Shown: in pieces, positions 28,319-36,563 of the stretch
Numbering within the stretch: position 1 is the first letter of the stretch
How the letters are laid out: each line of letters begins with the position of its first letter
NCBI RefSeq assembly: GCF_004364805.1
Contig: NZ_SOAP01000001.1
Span: 1,364,001-1,428,000 of the forward strand
Source: Pelagimonas phthalicica
Lineage (GTDB): Bacteria; Pseudomonadota; Alphaproteobacteria; Rhodobacterales; Rhodobacteraceae
Length of the DNA: 64,000 bases
Direction: 5' to 3'
Made by a program: the position numbers and the translations under genes
The notes under the pieces: model-generated
The model's database searches: none
What the model was told of the DNA's origin: nothing
Seen by the model: the letters and a program-made list of their open reading frames with translations, nothing else

Positions 28319-28429
28319 GAACGGAGGAGCATTTCTCAAAAGCACTTCTCAGCATTTGAAATCGAAAGGTTGCTTCGCCAGAGACCCCAATTACGAGAAA
28401 AGTTCTTCAAATTCGGAGCCAACGCATAA
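28319..28429 (+). other. Stranded C-terminal tail of the nuclease gene
   Basis: In frame with the nuclease, after its TGA, the sequence encodes 36 residues (ending FFKFGANA) and then TAA at 28427-28429. It contains HFSAFEIERLLRQRPQLREK, an amphipathic helix. CGA to TGA at codon 482 would explain the break and give a 518-aa ancestral protein. Confidence 0.65.
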
Positions 28430-28702
28430 ATGATTGCCGACCTAGGCAACCCGAGGAAAAGTTGCAGGTCACCTATACGATATCGACCCAGAAATACACG
28501 GACATATGTGCCCAAGCTCACGTGAATACACGACGTTGGTGAAACAGATCGCCAAATGCACGAAAGCCCACGCTCACGCGTGGGCCTCGGAAAGAGGGCG
28601 ATACAAGATTGCGTCTCACCAGCTATATGAAAGAACGCCAGTTGCCAGTCAAATGTTCAGATGCATGTCGTGTGGTGGTTACTAATAGCTAGAGCTCACC
28701 CC
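28430..28702. other. Non-coding right arm of the transposon
   Basis: 273 bp without a credible gene. A 7-bp hairpin (28566-28572 with 28579-28585) could end the cargo transcript, though no T run follows it. Otherwise I see nothing. Confidence 0.5.
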
Positions 28703-28771
28703 AAGTGACAAATTAGCTGTCGAAAAGAGGCAAACCTCTGTCAAAAGCGACAAACTACGTGTCATTTGTCA
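28703..28771 (-). repeat. Transposon right end with TnsB-type repeats
   Basis: Read inward on the minus strand, the end begins TGACAAATGACACG. The first repeat is at 28745-28764. The second, at 28703-28722, matches the left-end repeat at 12609-12628 in 18 of 20 bases. The spacing differs from the left end, as in other Tn7-like elements with unequal ends. Confidence 0.8.
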
Positions 28772-28776
28772 GCCTT
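28772..28776. repeat. Target-site duplication, right copy (GCCTT)
   Basis: An exact copy of the GCCTT at 12597-12601, between the right transposon end and the 3' end of tRNA-Lys. Confidence 0.85.
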
Positions 28777-28785
28777 TGGATAAAG

Positions 28786-28861
28786 TGGTGAGCCGTGCAG
28801 GATTCGAACCTGCGACCCACTGATTAAAAGTCAGTTGCTCTACCAACTGAGCTAACGGCCC
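28786..28861 (-). tRNA. tRNA-Lys (anticodon TTT)
   Basis: A 76-nt cloverleaf on the minus strand, starting GGGCCGTTAGCTCAG and ending with an encoded CCA. The anticodon loop is CTTTTAA, so it reads lysine AAA/AAG codons; the T arm GGTTCGAATCC is standard. The acceptor stem GGGCCGT/ACGGCTC pairs with one G-T wobble. It is the apparent attachment site of the Tn7-like element, which begins 14 nt beyond its 3' end. Confidence 0.97.
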
Positions 28862-29023
28862 ACTCTGTGAGGGGGGCTTTTAGTGATGGTGGTGGGGGGG
28901 GTCAAGCGCCTAAATGAAAAAACTGCACAAGAAAATGCATAGCAGGATTGCACACCGTGCGAAGCGCTGGAAACAAAGGGCTGGGGCGCGTATATAGCCC
29001 CCTCAGACAATCAGGATTCTGCG

Positions 29024-29839
29024 ATGACACTGCCATTTATGAAGATGCACGGGCTGGGAAACGACTTTGTCGTGATCGATTCCCGTGCGCGCAAGCATGA
29101 GTTGTCAGAATCGCAGATCACCGCCATTGGGCATCGCCACTTCGGCGTGGGATTCGACCAACTTGCCGAGATCACCTTGCGCGATGGCGACCCGCATCTG
29201 ATCTTTTACAACTCCGATGGTTCAACCTCGGCCGCTTGTGGCAACGCCACACGCTGTGTGGCGCGCTATCTAATGGATGAAACCGGTGCGACCGACCTGA
29301 CCCTGACCACGGATCGCGGCACGTTGCGGGCGCTTGAAGCCGGCAATGGGCTGGTCTCGGTCAATATGGGGCACCCGCAGTTGAATTGGGATGAGGTTCC
29401 GCTGGCGCAAGAAATGGACACGTTGAAACTGCCCATCGACGGCGCACCAACCGCGACCGGCATGGGCAATCCGCATTGCACCTTCTTTGTGGAGGACGCG
29501 GAGGCGGTTGATCTAAAGGCGCGGGGCAGCGAAACCGAACACCACCCGCTTTATCCTGAACGCACCAATGTGCAATTCGCCAGCCTGATTGGCGAAAACC
29601 ACCTGCGGATGCGGGTTTGGGAGCGAGGCGTTGGCGTGACGCTGGCCTCGGGCTCCTCCTCTTGTGCAACCGCGGTGGCGGCGGCGCGGCGCGGGCTGAC
29701 CGGGCGCTCGGTACAAATTGATCTAGATGGCGGCAGCTTGCAGATCGATTGGAAAGACGATGGCGTTTGGATGACCGGCGGCACCGCTCATGTCTTTAGC
29801 GGCCAGTTCGAAACCGACTGGCTGGAGGCGCAAAGGTGA
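29024..29839 (+). CDS. dapF: Diaminopimelate epimerase
   Basis: A 271-aa cytoplasmic enzyme converting LL- to meso-diaminopimelate, the last steps to lysine and peptidoglycan. GNDFVVID is at residues 12-19. The two catalytic cysteines lie in ACGNATR (Cys72) and [10 protein letters not shown] (Cys214), so both half-sites are complete. Its stop overlaps the GTG start of mtaB (GTGA), and the two form a unit. Divergent from tRNA-Lys, with the promoter between 28862 and 29023. Confidence 0.96.
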   Translation: MTLPFMKMHGLGNDFVVIDSRARKHELSESQITAIGHRHFGVGFDQLAEITLRDGDPHLIFYNSDGSTSAACGNATRCVARYLMDETGATDLTLTTDRGTLRALEAGNGLVSVNMGHPQLNWDEVPLAQEMDTLKLPIDGAPTATGMGNPHCTFFVEDAEAVDLKARGSETEHHPLYPERTNVQFASLIGENHLRMRVWERGVGVTLASGSSSCATAVAAARRGLTGRSVQIDLDGGSLQIDWKDDGVWMTGGTAHVFSGQFETDWLEAQR

Positions 29840-31110
29840 ACATTCCCAATATCAAGCCGCCCAAGTTCACCACGCTTGGGTGCCGCCTGAACGCCTATGA
29901 AACCGAAGCCATGAAAGACCTCGCGGCCAAGGCCGGGGTCGACAATGCCGTGGTAATCAACACCTGCGCCGTGACCCAAGAGGCCGTGCGCAAGGCGCGT
30001 CAGGAGATCCGGCGGCTGCGCCGTGAAAACCCGGATGCCAAGCTTATCGTCACCGGTTGCGCGGCGCAGATCGACCCAGACAGCTTTGCCGCGATGGAGG
30101 AGGTCGACACCGTTATCGGCAACACCGAAAAGATGTCCCCCGAAACCTGGAACGGTTTGGGGCCGAATTTTATCGGCGAAACGGAATCGGTGCAGGTCAA
30201 TGACATCATGTCGGTCACCGAAACCGCCGGGCATCTGATTGACGGGTTTGGCACCCGCAGCCGCGCCTATGTGCAGGTGCAAAACGGCTGTGACCATCGT
30301 TGCACCTTCTGCATCATCCCCTATGGTCGCGGCAATTCCCGCTCGGTTCCCGCCGGTGTCGTGGTGGATCAGATCAAACGCCTGGTTCAACAGGGCTATA
30401 ACGAGGTGGTGCTGACCGGGGTTGATTTGACCTCTTGGGGGGCGGACCTTCCGGGTGAACCGCGCCTGGGCGATCTGGTCATGCGCATCCTGCGCCTGAC
30501 CGATGTGCCACGTCTGCGCATCAGTTCGATCGATTCCATCGAGGCGGATGAGAACCTGATGACGGCCATCGCTACTGAGCCGCGCTTGATGCCGCATTTG
30601 CACCTGTCGCTGCAGCATGGCGATGACCTGATACTGAAACGGATGAAGCGTCGCCACCTGCGCGACGACGCCATTCAATTCTGCGAAGAGGCGCGCCGTT
30701 TGCGCCCTGACATGACCTTTGGTGCCGATATCATCGCTGGTTTCCCGACCGAAACCGAGGCGCATTTCGAAAACTCGCTCAAGCTGGTTGAGGATTGCGA
30801 TCTGACCTGGCTGCATGTCTTCCCCTATTCGGTGCGCGAAGGCACGCCTGCCGCCAAGATCCCAAACAAGGTGGATGGCAAAGTCATCAAGGCTCGCGCC
30901 GCTCGTCTTCGCGCAGCTGGTGAGGCTCAGGTGCAACGACACCTCGCAGCGCAGCAGGGCGCGACCCATCAGGTTTTGATGGAAAGCCCGGAAATGGGCC
31001 GGACCGAGCAATTCACCGAAGTGCATTTTGCATCGCCACAAAAGGTCGGGCAGATCGTCTCCACGACAATTTCCGGTAGTAAGGGCAACCAGCTCTTGGC
31101 ACAGGGTTGA
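29836..31110 (+). CDS. mtaB: tRNA ms2t6A37 methylthiotransferase MtaB
   Basis: A 424-aa radical-SAM enzyme that adds a methylthio group to t6A37 of ANN-decoding tRNAs. Three N-terminal cysteines (C16, C44, C75) bind one cluster. The radical-SAM motif CDHRCTFC (C152, C156, C159) binds the other. The opening [12 protein letters not shown] is typical of the MtaB branch. GTG start overlapping dapF. A nearby substrate, tRNA-Lys, is coincidental to its location. Confidence 0.93.
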   Translation: MNIPNIKPPKFTTLGCRLNAYETEAMKDLAAKAGVDNAVVINTCAVTQEAVRKARQEIRRLRRENPDAKLIVTGCAAQIDPDSFAAMEEVDTVIGNTEKMSPETWNGLGPNFIGETESVQVNDIMSVTETAGHLIDGFGTRSRAYVQVQNGCDHRCTFCIIPYGRGNSRSVPAGVVVDQIKRLVQQGYNEVVLTGVDLTSWGADLPGEPRLGDLVMRILRLTDVPRLRISSIDSIEADENLMTAIATEPRLMPHLHLSLQHGDDLILKRMKRRHLRDDAIQFCEEARRLRPDMTFGADIIAGFPTETEAHFENSLKLVEDCDLTWLHVFPYSVREGTPAAKIPNKVDGKVIKARAARLRAAGEAQVQRHLAAQQGATHQVLMESPEMGRTEQFTEVHFASPQKVGQIVSTTISGSKGNQLLAQG

Positions 31111-31152
31111 TAGGGGCTTGCCCATTGCTGCGCCCCGTCGCAACCTTAGGTA

Positions 31153-31551
31153 ATGACACCCTTTGCCTCTCCTCAGGTGCAAGCCGCCTTTGACGCCTTT
31201 CCTGCGCATCTCCGCCCGGGCCTGTTGCAGTTGCGCGAGCTGATCTTTGCCACGGCAGCCAAGGATAAGACCATCGGTCCGCTTGAGGAATGTCTGAAAT
31301 GGGGCCAGCCCGCCTATCTGACCTCAGCCACCAAGTCGGGGACCACCCTGCGGCTTGGCGTGTCAAAGAAGACCCAAGGCAAAGCGCTGTTCGTGCATTG
31401 CCAAACCCGTCTTGTCGCCGATTTCCAGACGCAATTTCCCGATACTCTCAGCTTTGACGGCACGCGCGCTTTGCTGTTGTCGGATGACGCGGATCTTGCA
31501 GATGGCAAAACACAGCTCTTCATCCAGCGCGCGCTGACCTATCATCTCTAG
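31153..31551 (+). CDS. DUF1801 family protein
   Basis: A 132-aa soluble protein with the DUF1801 pattern: FPAHLRPGLLQLRELI at the N-terminus, LEECLKWGQPAYLT in the middle and a C-terminal helix that ends the fold. Related to the YdhG/YdeI group, whose function is not established. It lies 42 bp after mtaB on the same strand and could be cotranscribed. Confidence 0.8.
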   Translation: MTPFASPQVQAAFDAFPAHLRPGLLQLRELIFATAAKDKTIGPLEECLKWGQPAYLTSATKSGTTLRLGVSKKTQGKALFVHCQTRLVADFQTQFPDTLSFDGTRALLLSDDADLADGKTQLFIQRALTYHL

Positions 31552-31646
31552 AACCTTAAGCGCCGCCAGCGAATTCCCGCCCGGCCCTTTTGCCAATCCA
31601 GTCACATTGCGCATAATCCCCCCTGTTCCAAAGCCACGAGTTCTCT

Positions 31647-32285
31647 ATGCGCCTGTTCCTACTTGTTTCTCTGATCTCCGCCCTCTGTATTGGCGCCTAT
31701 TTCCATCAGGCACAGGCCACGCCGCCGCTGCCCGACCAGCCGCCGCTTCGCCTGGCCCAAGCCGCACAGACCCAGGTTGGTGTCACCCTGATCTATGATC
31801 CGCGCTATGTCGGTTTGGAGTACCCCATGGGCGATCTGCCCCGGATGCGGGGCGTTTGCACCGATGTGGTGATCCGCGCCATGCGTGACGCCTGGGGGAT
31901 CGACCTGCAAGAGGCCACGCATAAGGACATGAAGGCGCATTTTGCCAAATACCCAACAATCTGGGGCCTGAAATCCACCGATCGGAATATCGACCACCGC
32001 CGTGTTCCCAACCTTGAAGTTCTGCTGACTCGCGCAGGGGCTGACCTGCCGCTCAGCTCCGATCCATCCGCGTTCGAGACCGGTGACATCGTGTCTTTCC
32101 GCCTATCCGGCAGCAACCTGCCCCATATCGGCATTATCTCGGACAAACACAGCCCTGATGGCACCCCTTTGGTGACCCATAATATCGGCTGGGGTACGCG
32201 GACGGAAAACATGTTGTTTGACCACAAGATCACCGGGCATTTCCGTCTGGGCGAAGCGCAACGCCAGTGGTTGGCCTCGCGATAG
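31647..32285 (+). CDS. DUF1287 family secreted protein
   Basis: A 212-aa exported protein with a signal peptide of about 24 residues (MRLFLLVSLISALCIGAYFHQ). The DUF1287 core begins LIYDPRYVGLEYPMGDLPRMRGVCTDVVIRAM, which contains the family Cys and the following DVV. DUF1287 resembles NlpC/P60-like cysteine hydrolases, and a conserved His (LPHIGIISD) follows, so a cell-wall hydrolase role is plausible but unproven. Confidence 0.85.
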   Translation: MRLFLLVSLISALCIGAYFHQAQATPPLPDQPPLRLAQAAQTQVGVTLIYDPRYVGLEYPMGDLPRMRGVCTDVVIRAMRDAWGIDLQEATHKDMKAHFAKYPTIWGLKSTDRNIDHRRVPNLEVLLTRAGADLPLSSDPSAFETGDIVSFRLSGSNLPHIGIISDKHSPDGTPLVTHNIGWGTRTENMLFDHKITGHFRLGEAQRQWLASR

Positions 32286-32395
32286 CTGCAATTGCCCAAA
32301 ACCTGGAATTGTTTGGGGTACAATGTAACCATTGCCCAGCTCATCCCGCGCCCCTACCCCTTGGACCATTCGCCAGATGAGCCAAGAGGTCAGCC

Positions 32396-33016
32396 ATGCA
32401 CCCGAACCCGAATTTTCGCAAAACCGAGACCCAGATCAGCTTGGAATTTGCCCGCAAACGGGCCTTTGGGTCTTTGGTGATCTCCGCCAATCCAGTGCCT
32501 CTGATTTCACATATCCCGTTCCTGCTGGCCGAGGATGGCAGCTCAGCTGTGCTGCACCTCGTGCGCTCCAACCCGATCACCCGCCTCAAAGAGCCAAGTC
32601 CGGCCAAGATTCTGGTGACCGGGGCCGATGCCTATATCTCGCCGGATTGGTATGGTGAAGATGATCATGTCCCGACTTGGAACTATGTCGCGGTGCATCT
32701 GACGGGCGTGCTAGAGCCGCTGCCGCCAGAGGACCTGCCCGACGTTTTGGCGGCGCAATCAGATGATTACGAAACCCGGCTTCTGCCCAAACCGGTCTGG
32801 AAAATGGATAAACTCAACGATGAGGTTCAGGCGCGCTTTTTGCGCATGATCCTGCCTTATCGCTTTCGTGTCGAAGATATCGACAGCACCTGGAAGCTTG
32901 GCCAGAACAAGGACGACACTGTGCGCCGCGCCGCTGCGGATCAGGTCGAAACCGGGATCGGCTCAGAGCTGGCAGAGCTGGCGGCCCTGATGGCCAACCC
33001 ACCCCAAACATCCTAG
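32396..33016 (+). CDS. FMN-binding negative regulator, PaiB-like
   Basis: A 206-aa PaiB family protein with a split-barrel flavin-binding fold: MHPNPNFRKTETQISLEFARKRAFGSL split by ISANPVPLISHIPFLL, and later ARFLRMILPYRFRVEDID. PaiB in Bacillus represses protease and sporulation genes; here the targets are unknown. Its stop TAG (33014-33016) uses the TA target and the first G of the adjacent MITE-like element, so the original C-terminus may have been different. Confidence 0.85.
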   Translation: MHPNPNFRKTETQISLEFARKRAFGSLVISANPVPLISHIPFLLAEDGSSAVLHLVRSNPITRLKEPSPAKILVTGADAYISPDWYGEDDHVPTWNYVAVHLTGVLEPLPPEDLPDVLAAQSDDYETRLLPKPVWKMDKLNDEVQARFLRMILPYRFRVEDIDSTWKLGQNKDDTVRRAAADQVETGIGSELAELAALMANPPQTS

Positions 33017-33278
33017 GGTCAGGACCCATTAGTTTAACGCCACTGGTTTGATTGGTCTTGGTCCTGACAAGGCACATCACCGCAGGAATACTGGTTGTAT
33101 TTCAAGGTGATGTAACGTAGCTCAGGGACAAGACCAATCAAATCTTGCAGACGCAGGGAGCGCTGCAAAGCAGCGGCTTTGACCGCTTGCAATTGACCCC
33201 GCCAGTTCCTACGCGCTCAAAACCCCTGCTTTATTGCTCTTCCTGCGCCAGTGGCGTCAAATTAATGGGTCCTGACCC
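33016..33278. mobile_element. MITE-like element with 31-bp terminal inverted repeats
   Basis: 263 bp bounded by 31-bp inverted repeats (33016-33046 and 33248-33278) that differ at only two positions, starting GGGTCAGGACCCATTA. TA flanks both ends (33014-33015, 33279-33280), the duplication made by IS630/Tc1-type transposases. A second inverted pair of 14 bp lies inside (33047-33060 with 33129-33142). There is no coding frame, so it is a non-autonomous element. Confidence 0.75.
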
Positions 33279-33317
33279 TAAACCTCCCCGCCCCCTCTCG
33301 GCGACGGGGAGCATAAA

Positions 33318-33746
33318 TCACAAAGCTTCGCGCGCCTTAAGGATGCCCAGCGCTGCCTGTGCTGCTTCGCGTCCCTTTTCAACGAAATGGTCGCGATAGA
33401 TGCCGATATGATGCTCGGTCGGTTGGAAGTGATGCGGCGTCAGTGACACTGACAAGACCGGCACGCCCGTATCCAACCCGGCGCGCATCAACCCATCAAC
33501 CACGGCCTGAGCGACAAAATCATGGCGGTAGATCCCGCCATCAACCACCAGCGCCGCGCAGGCAATGGCGGCATATTTGCCTGTCGCGGCCAAATCCCGC
33601 GCCATCAATGGCATTTCAAACGCGCCCGGCACGTCGATTACATCGACATGTTCCGCGTCAATCAGCTCGCAAAACCCAGCATAAGCCTGATCGACAATTT
33701 CCGCGTGCCACGCCGCTTTAACAAAAGCAAATCGGGGGTGTGTCAT
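33318..33746 (-). CDS. ribH: 6,7-dimethyl-8-ribityllumazine synthase (type II, RibH2-like)
   Basis: A 142-aa enzyme joining the ribitylamino-uracil and dihydroxybutanone phosphate in the penultimate step of riboflavin synthesis. VPGAFEMPL and LVVDGGIYRHDFVAQAVVDGLM are the family motifs; the wording HHIGIYRDHF fits the RibH2 type of alphaproteobacteria. Either of two adjacent ATGs (33746 or 33749) may be used; AAAGGAG precedes them. The frame is open further upstream, but that part is the riboswitch. Not in a rib operon here. Confidence 0.9.
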   Translation of the reverse strand: MTHPRFAFVKAAWHAEIVDQAYAGFCELIDAEHVDVIDVPGAFEMPLMARDLAATGKYAAIACAALVVDGGIYRHDFVAQAVVDGLMRAGLDTGVPVLSVSLTPHHFQPTEHHIGIYRDHFVEKGREAAQAALGILKAREAL

Positions 33747-33828
33747 CATGATCTCCTTTGTGCAGACACATCCACCCAAGGCGATCACGACCAAAGGCAC
33801 GCCGCCTGTTGCAGGCGCGCCCTGTCCG

Positions 33829-33964
33829 CTCTCTTCCATCCGGACTTTCACCGTCGGCTCCGGCCTCTCACCGGATCTGCTGACACTTGGGGGCTGCCCA
33901 AGCCGCTCGCGGGCTCGCAGAAAACTGCATACCGCCGGTAGGGAATTTCACCCCGCCCTGAGAG
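33829..33964 (-). promoter_or_regulatory. FMN riboswitch (RFN element) upstream of ribH
   Basis: Read on the minus strand, it contains the invariant blocks GGGGTGAAATTCCCTACCGG, then GATCCGGTGAGAGGCCGG, then GACGGTGAAAGTCCGGATGG. The outer stem CTCTC/GAGAG closes it. Between it and the ribH start, CGCCTG-CAA-CAGGCG (33802-33816) forms a 6-bp hairpin that may be part of the expression platform. FMN binding should lower ribH expression. Confidence 0.95.
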
Positions 33965-34051
33965 TGCACCGGGTGTGCCATGAGCTTGAAACTGCTTCAA
34001 GACCAAAACTGCCTGTTTGCGCCCCACGTCATTTTCCGCCATGACAGGTGA

Positions 34052-34744
34052 ATGACACTTGAAACGCGCGCCCTGTTTGTCCACCTGCTCACCGCCACCG
34101 GAGCCGTCTTTGCCATGTTGGCCATGCTGGCTGCTGTGCAGGAAGAATGGTCTTTGATGTTTTTGTGGCTTGTGGTGGCCTTTGCCGTTGACGGCATCGA
34201 CGGCCCGCTGGCGCGCAAATATGAGGTCAAGACTTATGCGCCGCGCTTTGACGGCGTGTTGCTGGATCTGATCATCGACTATCTGACCTATGTGTTCATC
34301 CCGGCCTTTGCCCTGTTCCAATCCGGCCTTTTGCCCGGCTGGACCGGGTGGTTTGCAATCATCGTAATCACCTTTGCCAGTGCGATGTATTTCGCCGATA
34401 ACCGGATGAAGACGGCGGATAATTCGTTCCAAGGCTTCCCCGGATGCTGGAACATGCTGGTGATCGTGCTCTTTGCGCTGCGTCCCGATTTCTGGATCAT
34501 CCTCGCCCTTGTGACCGTGCTGGCGATTGCCATGTTCCTACCGCTCAAATTCATTCACCCGGTGCGCACCGAGCGCTGGCGCGCGCTCTCGCTGCCCATT
34601 GCACTGGCCTGGACCTTTTTTGCCGGCTGGGCGGCGTGGGTGGATTTCCATCCGCAAAGCTGGGCGCATTGGGGGCTGAATGTCACATCCATCTATCTGC
34701 TCTTTGCAGGCATCGCTCAGCAGATTATCCCGTCCAAGACCTGA
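34052..34744 (+). CDS. pcs: Phosphatidylcholine synthase
   Basis: A 230-aa integral membrane enzyme that makes phosphatidylcholine from CDP-diacylglycerol and choline. The CDP-alcohol phosphotransferase motif is complete: DGIDGPLARKYEVKTYAPR followed by FDGVLLDLIID, with the aspartates spaced as required. About eight hydrophobic segments. This choline-dependent pathway is typical of alphaproteobacteria. Divergent from ribH with its riboswitch; rpiB follows 24 bp later. Confidence 0.93.
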   Translation: MTLETRALFVHLLTATGAVFAMLAMLAAVQEEWSLMFLWLVVAFAVDGIDGPLARKYEVKTYAPRFDGVLLDLIIDYLTYVFIPAFALFQSGLLPGWTGWFAIIVITFASAMYFADNRMKTADNSFQGFPGCWNMLVIVLFALRPDFWIILALVTVLAIAMFLPLKFIHPVRTERWRALSLPIALAWTFFAGWAAWVDFHPQSWAHWGLNVTSIYLLFAGIAQQIIPSKT

Positions 34745-34768
34745 CACTCTCTCGAATCGGACCCTGCC

Positions 34769-35209
34769 ATGACCGCCAATAAACGTATCGCCCTGTCCAG
34801 CGACCACGCCGCCATCGACCTTCGCCAGACCATCGCCGCCCATATCAAAGCGGCGGGTTGGGAACCGGTCGATATCGGCCCGGTGACCAATGAAAGCACC
34901 CATTACCCCAAGCACGGCCAAGCCGCCGCCGAATTGGTGGCCTCGGGCGATTGCGCGCTTGGCATCATCCTGTGCGGCACGGGCCAGGGCATCATGATGG
35001 CGGCGAACAAAGTGCCGGGCATCCGTTGCGGTGTCTGCTCTGACACGTTCTCAGCGGGCATGATCCGCGCCCATAACAACGCCAATATGTTGTCGATTGG
35101 CGCGCGCGTCGTTGGCGAAGGTCTGGCGCTGGACATCGTCGACGCCTATCTCAACACCGAGTTCGAAGGCGGCCGTCACGCCACGCGCGTCGATATGATC
35201 GAAGCCTAA
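34769..35209 (+). CDS. rpiB: Ribose 5-phosphate isomerase B
   Basis: A 146-aa enzyme interconverting ribose 5-phosphate and ribulose 5-phosphate. RIALSSDHAAIDLRQ at the start, IILCGTGQGIMMAANKVPGIRC with the catalytic cysteine, and RAHNNANMLSIGARVV are standard RpiB/LacA motifs. Probably in one transcription unit with pcs before and the EamA transporter after (33-bp gap). Confidence 0.93.
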   Translation: MTANKRIALSSDHAAIDLRQTIAAHIKAAGWEPVDIGPVTNESTHYPKHGQAAAELVASGDCALGIILCGTGQGIMMAANKVPGIRCGVCSDTFSAGMIRAHNNANMLSIGARVVGEGLALDIVDAYLNTEFEGGRHATRVDMIEA

Positions 35210-35242
35210 CCACACACAGACAGGCCGCAGCGTGACCAGATC

Positions 35243-36148
35243 ATGAGCCTTTGGATCCCCATCACGGTCACCGCGGCCTTTCTGCAAAATCTGCGCTCGA
35301 CGCTACAAAAGCACCTCAAAGGCCATCTCAGCACCACAGGGGCGACCTTTGTCCGTTTTGGTTTTGGCCTGCCCTTTGCGCTGCTCTACTGCGCCGTCCT
35401 GTTTGGCCCCATGGGGTTTGAACTGCCCGGCCTGTCCTTCCGCTTTGCCCTCTGGCTGATCGTCGGAGCGCTTGCCCAAATTGCCGCGACCTTCCTTCTG
35501 GTGCATCTGTTTTCATTTCGAAATTTCGTCGTGGGCAATGCCTATTCGCGCACCGAGCCAATGCAAACCGCCCTGTTTGCCATCGTGCTATTTGGTGCCG
35601 AGTTCACTGCCGGGGCGGTGGTGTCCATCTGCATCGCGGTGCTTGGAGTCATGCTGATCTCAGTTGCGCAAACCTCAATCACGTTGCGCAATGTGTTTGT
35701 CTCCATCGGTAGCCGCACCGCCCTGATCGGCCTTGGATCGGGCACGTTGTTCGGGCTGGCCGCTATCGGGTTTCAAACCGCAGCGCGCAGCGTCGCCTCG
35801 GACGTGTTCTTTGTCCAGGCCGCCACAACCTTGCTGATCGGCATCGCCTTTCAGACAGGTGTCATGCTCGCCTATATCGCCCTGCGCGAACGCGACCAGT
35901 TCGCGAAAATGCGCGCGGCTTGGAAACCGGCCCTTGCGGTTGGCTTTGTCGGGGCGACGGCAACCTTTGGCTGGTTCACTGCCTTCACCTTGCAACAGGC
36001 GGCCTTGGTCAAGGTCGTGGCTCAGGTGGAAATGCTGTTCAGCTTCGGCTCAAGCCTGTTCTTCTTCAAGGAAAAGATCAATCGAACAGAAATTGCGGGA
36101 TGCCTGCTGATTATCGGCAGCATCCTGTGTTTGCTCTTGTATGCATAA
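35243..36148 (+). CDS. EamA/DMT family transporter
   Basis: A 301-aa inner-membrane protein with ten hydrophobic segments arranged as two EamA halves (about 1-140 and 150-300). The Glu/Arg-containing loop YSRTEPMQTALF lies in the first half and VVAQVEMLFSFGSSLFFFKE in the second. An exporter of small metabolites by family; the substrate is not predictable. Confidence 0.85.
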   Translation: MSLWIPITVTAAFLQNLRSTLQKHLKGHLSTTGATFVRFGFGLPFALLYCAVLFGPMGFELPGLSFRFALWLIVGALAQIAATFLLVHLFSFRNFVVGNAYSRTEPMQTALFAIVLFGAEFTAGAVVSICIAVLGVMLISVAQTSITLRNVFVSIGSRTALIGLGSGTLFGLAAIGFQTAARSVASDVFFVQAATTLLIGIAFQTGVMLAYIALRERDQFAKMRAAWKPALAVGFVGATATFGWFTAFTLQQAALVKVVAQVEMLFSFGSSLFFFKEKINRTEIAGCLLIIGSILCLLLYA

Positions 36149-36223
36149 GACGCCGCGTCAGGGCGAATCCTAAAGGGATGGTGGGTGGGGTGATGTCCGC
36201 AGGACGAACGTTACCCATCATCC

Positions 36224-36469
36224 TTATTTGGATGCGTTCTCCAACGCCTCCAAACGCGCCTTCAGCGCTTCGTTCTCTTCGCGTGCCTTTTGCGCCATGG
36301 CGCGCACAGCGTCGAACTCTTCCCGAGTCACAAAATCGCGATCCGCCAGCCAGCGATCCATCATGGATTTCATCGCGGTTTCAGCTTCGGTTTTCGCCCC
36401 CTGTGCCACGCCCATTGCGTTGGTCATCAGCTGGCCGATATCTTCAAATACCTTGTTGCGGCTTTGCAT
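36224..36469 (-). CDS. ubiK: UbiK family accessory factor (BMFP)
   Basis: An 81-aa coiled-coil protein. Its N-terminal amphipathic helix ([20 protein letters not shown]) and C-terminal coiled coil ([19 protein letters not shown]) match the membrane fusogenic BMFP/UbiK family, which assists the ubiquinone synthesis complex. Divergent from lgt, with 94 bp between starts. Confidence 0.85.
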   Translation of the reverse strand: MQSRNKVFEDIGQLMTNAMGVAQGAKTEAETAMKSMMDRWLADRDFVTREEFDAVRAMAQKAREENEALKARLEALENASK

Positions 36470-36563
36470 AGGTCACTCCGGCATTACACTTACCCCTTAT
36501 ATGGGGCGCAAAAGGACAAGTCACAAGCTTGACTTCCCCCCGAAACCAGAGGCAACAGGACGC

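Larger units (their letters stand above)
12602..28771. mobile_element. Tn7-like transposon (TnsA/TnsB/TniB/TniQ) with defence cargo
   Basis: A 16,170-bp element with both ends visible. The outermost 27 bases of the two ends match at 22 positions. Each end carries copies of a 20-bp repeat with core TAGTTTGTCGCTT, the expected TnsB sites. A GCCTT duplication flanks the whole. The transposition genes occupy 13362-19160 on the minus strand; cargo fills 20009-28429. No Cas genes or CRISPR array are present, so it is not a CRISPR-associated transposon. It lies 14 nt from the 3' end of tRNA-Lys, consistent with TniQ-directed insertion at a tRNA. Base composition is visibly more A/T-rich than the flanks. 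Confidence 0.9.

Noticed and set aside
12602-28771. CRISPR-associated transposon
   Set aside because: The element has TnsA/B, TniB and TniQ, but no Cas gene and no repeat-spacer array were found.
33747-33851. N-terminal extension of ribH
   Set aside because: It overlaps the riboswitch and its expression platform; a good ribosome site lies before the shorter start.
36228-36563. N-terminal extension of lgt
   Set aside because: It is antisense to ubiK and hydrophilic; Lgt begins normally at 36564.
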